Shown: piece by piece, positions 50,245-54,099 of the stretch | Numbering within the stretch: position 1 is the first letter of the stretch | How the letters are laid out: each line of letters starts with the position of its first letter | Origin: WHSV01 sp050694055 | GTDB lineage: Bacteria > Actinomycetota > CADDZG01 > WHSQ01 | Assembly (NCBI GenBank): GCA_050694055.1 | Contig: JBOGWX010000120.1 | Span: forward strand, 1-54,099 | DNA length: 54,099 nucleotides | Direction: 5' to 3' | Notes under the pieces: generated by a model | What the model was told of the DNA's origin: nothing | The model's database searches: none | What the model saw: the letters and a program-made list of their open reading frames with translations, nothing else | Program-made: the position numbers and the translations under genes

Positions 50245-51237
50245 TCAGGCGAGGTGTGCCGAGCCGACGAACTGCTGTTGCATCCACGCGTCGATACGCG
50301 CCATGTTCTGGGTGAAGTAGTGGCACAGGATGGCGTCGGGTGCCTGCCGGTCACGAGCAGAGAACTCTCCGTTCTGGAGAACGTCCCCGATCCAGAAGTC
50401 GCCGGTCCGCAACCCGGGGAGATTGCCAAGAGTGAGCCACAGTGCAAACTCATCGAGAATCCAGCGGTTCGCAGACGGATAAGGCAGGGCCTGCGCGACG
50501 TCTTCCGACGTCAGAGCAACGAGACCGTTACGGAGCAATTCGATCCCGCTGCCCTCGCCGTACGAGGCCGAGAGGCCGGCGGCCGGGTTGCATGCCATCC
50601 ACACAGCAAAGCGCCACGCGTACGAAACGAGAGCTTCTTCGAGATCGGCAAGATGCCACCAGCATTCTCCGTTGAACAGCACCACGCCGAGATTGAACGG
50701 TGGGACGCTCCGGATTCCCTCGGCCCGTGCCAGCGCGTCGAGCGCTCCTTCATCGAGGTACTCCGGATCGTAGCCGAGATGGCTCCTGCGGCAGCTGGCT
50801 TCTTCCCGCGCCACACAATCATGGTTCTCGTACCGGGCGAACAGGCGATCGACGTCGCCGAAGAAGAGCGTGTCGCAGTCTAGAAAGAGAACCTGTCGGG
50901 GCGGACGAGGAAGGGTTCTGAGCTCACCGAAGTTCAAGAACTTGTGGAGCAATGGGTACCGGCTAAGTACGCGCCACCCATGGGGGCAGAGTCGAGCAAG
51001 CCGCGCCTCATAAGGTTCCTGGATGTGAACGACCGCGTTGTAGCGGCTCGCGATTGCGCCCACCGCCGAGGGCATCTCGCCGTGCACGAAGAGAGCCACA
51101 GGAGTGGTGGTGTTGTAGGTGCGCAGGCTTCGAAGGCTGGCCTCGAGTTGCCACAACAGGTCGGGACGAGGCGCGGTTTCCGGCAAAGCGATCGAGTAGT
51201 AGACGAGCCGGCTCGGAGCATCGTGTTGGCCCATCAC
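50245..51237 (-). CDS. glycosyltransferase (GT-A fold, GT8-like)
   Basis: 330 residues. The nucleotide-sugar motif DxD is in VLFLDCDTLFFGDVDRLF; downstream PPFNLGVVLFNGECWW and LDEFALWLTL follow the GT8-like pattern. No membrane segment is visible. It is the first gene of the minus-strand operon and ends 13 bases before the subtilase start, which suggests it acts on that protein. Starts GTG 51237 and ATG 51234 are both possible. The sugar donor and acceptor are unknown. Confidence 0.75.
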   Translation of the reverse strand: MMGQHDAPSRLVYYSIALPETAPRPDLLWQLEASLRSLRTYNTTTPVALFVHGEMPSAVGAIASRYNAVVHIQEPYEARLARLCPHGWRVLSRYPLLHKFLNFGELRTLPRPPRQVLFLDCDTLFFGDVDRLFARYENHDCVAREEASCRRSHLGYDPEYLDEGALDALARAEGIRSVPPFNLGVVLFNGECWWHLADLEEALVSYAWRFAVWMACNPAAGLSASYGEGSGIELLRNGLVALTSEDVAQALPYPSANRWILDEFALWLTLGNLPGLRTGDFWIGDVLQNGEFSARDRQAPDAILCHYFTQNMARIDAWMQQQFVGSAHLA

Positions 51238-51375
51238 GTCCCCATAACCTTCATGGGCACGGCCGGCACCCAGAGTTCACAGCATCAACTCCCGGATAGC
51301 TGTTGTCCCGTTGTGGCTCGGAATTTCCGTCATCGACTGCTTAGAGAGAGAGTGAATCTCCCTATCGTCAATCCT

Positions 51376-51393
51376 CCGTCACCACACCGTCAC
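51376..51393 (-). promoter_or_regulatory. GTGACGG direct repeat upstream of the subtilase operon
   Basis: On the minus strand GTGACGG-TGTG-GTGACGG, the same heptamers and 11-base period as at 47167-47184. It lies between the divergent glycosyltransferase and decarboxylase genes and could serve either. A TTGACGATA follows at 51371-51363, and the same nonamer lies at 47195-47187 near the other copy. Confidence 0.5.
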
Positions 51394-51418
51394 GGGTCGC
51401 GCTCTCAACCGCCCGGCG

Positions 51419-51487
51419 ACCTCGCTCACGTTGTTTCGCATAATGGAACAAAATGAGCAAAGTTCAAGAACCTCGGTGGCTCGAGCG
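51419..51487 (+). repeat. conserved leader segment, copy B
   Basis: Partner of 36914-36985 (59 of 69 aligned bases identical, one 3-base gap). The shared frame reads TSLTLFRIMEQNEQSSRTSV and continues open past the match. It lies 60 bases upstream of the decarboxylase-transporter gene on the same strand. Confidence 0.6.
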
Positions 51488-51546
51488 TGGCTCGAGCGCG
51501 CTTTCCTTAAGCGCACCCTAAGTTCGCTCGAGGACCCATCGGCAAC

Positions 51547-53727
51547 ATGGGGTTCATGCAATCGCCCGCCGCAGTCACCGAACAGTCCACGCCGGCTCCA
51601 GCTCGATACGACCTGGAGCTCGATCTCGTCGATCGCCCAACGCCATTTCTCATGGTCGATCTTGAGCAGGTGGTGTCCTCACTCCAGTCCCTGAGGAAAG
51701 GGCTCCCCGGCTTTCGGATCTTCTACGCGATGAAGGCCAACCCGATGCCCGAGATCCTCGAGGTGCTCGCGCAGCACGGCACCGGGTTCGAGATCGCTTC
51801 CGCGCGCGAGCTGGAAACGTTGCTGGCCCTCGACATTCGTGCCGACAACGTCCTCTTCAGCAGTCCCGTCAAGGCTCCGCTCGACGTCCGGATGGCGTAC
51901 GACTGCGGCGTCCCCGGCTACGCGATCGACTCCGACACCGAGATCATCAAGCTGGCCCTGGAGGCACCGGGCTCGGCTGTGTACGTGCGGCTCTCGACGA
52001 CGGGTGCAGGAAGCAGGTTCCCTCTCTCGAAGAGGTTCGGGGTCGGACCCAACGAGGCAGTGGAACTTCTCAAGCTCGCAGCCGACTTCGGGCTCACTCC
52101 CTACGGCTGCACCTTTCACGTCGGCTCGCAGAACACCAACCCACGAAGCTGGGAACGACCGATAGAGGATTGCGCCTATGTGATGCGCGCGTTCGAACCG
52201 CTCACGGGCACTCGCCTGCAAATGCTCGACATCGGCGGCGGCTTCCCCGCTCAGTATGCGGAGAAACCCATTCCTTCGCTGGAGGAGTTCGGTTCCACGA
52301 TAAGGAGAGCACTACGTGGTCTCCCCTATCCCGTCGAGCTCTTCGCGGAACCGGGCCGGGCTCTGGTGGCAACGGCCGGGGTCCTAGCGAGCACGGTTAT
52401 CGGCCGGCGGCGGCGGCGAGAGCAGACCTGGGTGCACCTCGATGTCGGTCCCTACAACGGCTTCATGGAGGCCAATGCGTTCCTCGGCGGAGAGCGCAAC
52501 CCGATCTCCTGGACTGCGACCCAGGCGGGCTCGCCGACGACGGAGTGCACGTTGACGGGGCCTACGTGTGACGACGGTGACGTCCTGCAAGACGACGTCG
52601 CGCTACCGCGCGACCTCGGCGTGGGCGACCGGGTCTACATCGGCGCGGCCGGGGCGTACTCGACGAGCATCGCCACGAACTTCAACGGCTTCACCCCACC
52701 GAAGAGCTGTGTCAAGAGCCCCAGCGAGCTCTTCATGGAAGAAAACACGACTCTTCGCAGGCGGGGAGAAACTCGCCGCCACCTCGTGCAGCTCAGCCGG
52801 GAGTCTCTGGGCCTGCTTGCCGTGCTGGCCGCGGCCACCCTGTGGGCGATCTCCGCGAACGTCGCCGAGGGACTCTACGTCTCTGGCGTCACCGGTCTTC
52901 AGGTGGCGGGGGCAGAGACGGTGATCGCGGGCATTTGTCTTCTGGCCTGGCGCTACCGACGAGGCGCTCGGCCGCCGCGCTCCTCGTTGTCCATAAAGCA
53001 GAGACTCCTTCTCGGCAGCTCGTTGTCGTTGATGGTGTGTACCTACTACGCCGCGATCGAGCTGCTCGACGTTGGTTCAGCGGTGGTGCTGCATTACACG
53101 GCCCCCGTTGTAGTTGTCGCATGGACGCTCGTACGCACCAAGCGAGCCCCCGGCACTCGGGTTCTCGTGTCGCTCGGGCTCGCCTGCGCCGGCATCCTGC
53201 TGGTGACGCAACTAATCGAGACCGGTCTCGGAGCGCTGAATCCGCTCGGCGTCCTGGTGGCTCTGGCCAGCGCCGTGTTCCTCGCCACGTACACGCTGGT
53301 CGGCGACAGCGCGACGAGAACGGCCGCTCCGCTCGAGGTCACCACCCAAGCGTTCATCGCCGCCCTGCCCCTGTCGATCGGCGCTCTGTTCGCGAGCGGT
53401 ATGCCGGGTGTTCTCCTGTCCTCGGCCAACCTCGGACGAGTTCTGTTCATCGGGGTGTTCGGAGCTCTTCTGGCAACCAGTCTCTACCTCTGGGGTATCG
53501 ACAAAGTGCACTCGGTCAAGGCCGCGATCGCTGCGAACCTGGAACCCGTCGTCGCCTCGATGCTCGCGTGGCTGTGGTTCGGTCACGGGCTCTCGCCGGT
53601 GCAGTTCGCGGGCGCCGGCATGATCTTTGGGGCTGTGATTCTGCTGCACGAGCGCGAATCCCAGATGGCCCTGAGCCCCCTGAGGATCCCGAAGACGGCT
53701 CTCGCCGCGAGCGGCCGCCTCGGCTAG
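51547..53727 (+). CDS. ornithine-decarboxylase-type enzyme fused to an EamA/DMT transporter
   Basis: 726 residues in one uninterrupted frame. Residues 1 to about 400 are a fold type III PLP decarboxylase: FYAMKANP with Lys63, HVGSQ (His191), LDIGGGFP, AEPGR (Glu268), GPTCDDGD and GAYSTSIATNFNGF, all close to ornithine/diaminopimelate-type decarboxylases. Residues about 418-710 hold about ten membrane segments of two EamA repeats, the drug/metabolite transporter fold. I infer that an amino acid is decarboxylated and the amine exported by the same polypeptide. No frameshift or restart is seen at the junction. Confidence 0.9.
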   Translation: MGFMQSPAAVTEQSTPAPARYDLELDLVDRPTPFLMVDLEQVVSSLQSLRKGLPGFRIFYAMKANPMPEILEVLAQHGTGFEIASARELETLLALDIRADNVLFSSPVKAPLDVRMAYDCGVPGYAIDSDTEIIKLALEAPGSAVYVRLSTTGAGSRFPLSKRFGVGPNEAVELLKLAADFGLTPYGCTFHVGSQNTNPRSWERPIEDCAYVMRAFEPLTGTRLQMLDIGGGFPAQYAEKPIPSLEEFGSTIRRALRGLPYPVELFAEPGRALVATAGVLASTVIGRRRRREQTWVHLDVGPYNGFMEANAFLGGERNPISWTATQAGSPTTECTLTGPTCDDGDVLQDDVALPRDLGVGDRVYIGAAGAYSTSIATNFNGFTPPKSCVKSPSELFMEENTTLRRRGETRRHLVQLSRESLGLLAVLAAATLWAISANVAEGLYVSGVTGLQVAGAETVIAGICLLAWRYRRGARPPRSSLSIKQRLLLGSSLSLMVCTYYAAIELLDVGSAVVLHYTAPVVVVAWTLVRTKRAPGTRVLVSLGLACAGILLVTQLIETGLGALNPLGVLVALASAVFLATYTLVGDSATRTAAPLEVTTQAFIAALPLSIGALFASGMPGVLLSSANLGRVLFIGVFGALLATSLYLWGIDKVHSVKAAIAANLEPVVASMLAWLWFGHGLSPVQFAGAGMIFGAVILLHERESQMALSPLRIPKTALAASGRLG

Positions 53728-53822
53728 CCTCTCCTGCTAGGGACGGACAGTCTCGCGAGAGTGCGCGTGGAGGGGCACGGCCGTGGCTTCTATGCGGTCG
53801 CAGCCACTTCTGGGAGGGCGCC

Positions 53823-53882
53823 GTGAAGCCATCAATCGCGCGAGATCTCGAGTCGCTTCGATCGCTACTCGAGCACCACTAG
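53823..53882 (+). other. short reading frame at the insertion-sequence border
   Basis: A 19-residue frame MKPSIARDLESLRSLLEHH from GTG 53823 with GGGAGG upstream. It may be the start of a gene cut by the insertion sequence beginning near 53913, or chance. Evidence is only the Shine-Dalgarno and the position. Confidence 0.2.
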
Positions 53883-53912
53883 CCCCTACTCGGTGAAGCT
53901 AGTTGACAGCCT

Positions 53913-54099
53913 GCATCACATCGTTCCGCCGTAAACAGCATCACATCGTTCCGCCATAGAGCTCAGTTTCCAGCATCACATCGTTCCGCCGCCAGCGGAG
54001 CAGACACGCTCGCACCATCCTCTGCCCAAGGAAGTCGAGGCAGAGGGAGGCGGCATGGGAAGCGAGGAGGAGACGCGCCGTGAGGCGGTGATGCGCGTG
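53913..54099 (+). mobile_element. left end of an insertion sequence, cut by the window edge
   Basis: Three exact copies of the 18-mer GCATCACATCGTTCCGCC lie at 53913-53930, 53938-53955 and 53973-53990, in the same orientation with unequal spacing. Multiple terminal repeats of this kind are known for IS21-like and some other transposons, where they bind the transposase. A reading frame with a good ribosome binding site follows. The outer boundary and family are not certain. Confidence 0.55.
54055..54099 (+). CDS. start of a transposase-like gene (partial)
   Basis: ATG at 54055 preceded by GAGGGAGG begins MGSEEETRREAVMRV and leaves the window. RREAVMRV resembles the first helix of a helix-turn-helix in IS transposases. 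The position just inside the triple terminal repeat supports a transposase, but only 15 residues are available. Confidence 0.4.
   Translation, partial: MGSEEETRREAVMRV

Noticed and set aside
47167..51395. The two GTGACGG repeats as boundaries of a mobile cassette
   Set aside because: They are direct and flank an operon, but each lies in a promoter region and there is no recombinase or target-site signature, so a regulatory reading is better supported.
53913..53990. Three 18-bp repeats as a CRISPR array
   Set aside because: Repeats are short, spacers are 7 and 17 bases, there is no cas gene, and a transposase-like start follows.

Overview
The window is a GC-rich bacterial chromosome segment with frequent GTG and TTG starts and tightly overlapping operons. 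A menaquinol-type qcrCAB complex with a di-haem QcrC sits next to a caa3-type oxidase, with MurJ, a CsbD-like protein and a RibD-C-type reductase nearby. This combination suggests a high-GC Actinomycetota lineage, possibly deep-branching. That assignment is inference; no rRNA or other phylogenetic marker is present.

Layout. (1) 1-4141 is an accessory edge. It holds tRNA-Lys(TTT), a DUF4143-type ATPase gene between the tRNA and a near-exact copy of its 3' half, a ribbon-helix-helix/Doc toxin-antitoxin pair, a transposase fragment abutting a broken lipoprotein gene, and a cupin gene. (2) 4179-24776 is a carbohydrate catabolic island. A minus-strand operon (17203 to 4874) carries a phosphotriesterase-like hydrolase, an AroE-like dehydrogenase, a GntR/UTRA regulator, an SDR, a ribose-type ABC importer, Gfo/Idh/MocA, MDR and 2-hydroxyacid dehydrogenases, a cupin phosphoglucose isomerase homologue and an FGGY kinase. 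A divergent plus-strand operon (18195 to 24776) under an IclR regulator carries an SDR, a maltose-type ABC importer, a second FGGY kinase and a KDG-kinase-like PfkB protein. KDPG aldolase (eda) lies at the far end and could complete KDG to pyruvate plus glyceraldehyde-3-phosphate. No sugar-acid dehydratase is visible. (3) An IS1182-like element (about 24837-26660) separates this island from the respiratory locus.

(4) 27092-35243 is one respiratory gene block on the minus strand: ctaC-ctaD-ctaE-hypothetical-ctaG-qcrC-qcrA-qcrB-small membrane protein. Most junctions overlap or nearly touch. (5) 35413-39890 holds housekeeping and miscellaneous genes: a RibD-C-type reductase, a CsbD-like protein, a sulfotransferase-like protein, MurJ and a CapA-family pseudogene.

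(6) 40021-53727 is the most unusual part. One minus-strand operon encodes an alpha-dioxygenase/cyclooxygenase-like haem enzyme, a catalase-like haem protein, a DyP-type peroxidase, a membrane protein and two unrecognised proteins; it may act on fatty acids or oxylipins. Upstream on the same strand is a four-gene operon: a glycosyltransferase, a subtilase with 24 prolines spaced exactly every third residue, a stand-alone propeptide-like protein and a 2OG-Fe(II) oxygenase. I propose it as a proline-hydroxylation and glycosylation system. Both operons are preceded by the same GTGACGG-N4-GTGACGG direct repeat. Next to it, on the plus strand, is a fusion of an ornithine-decarboxylase-type enzyme to an EamA/DMT transporter. 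The window ends inside another insertion sequence with three exact 18-bp repeats.
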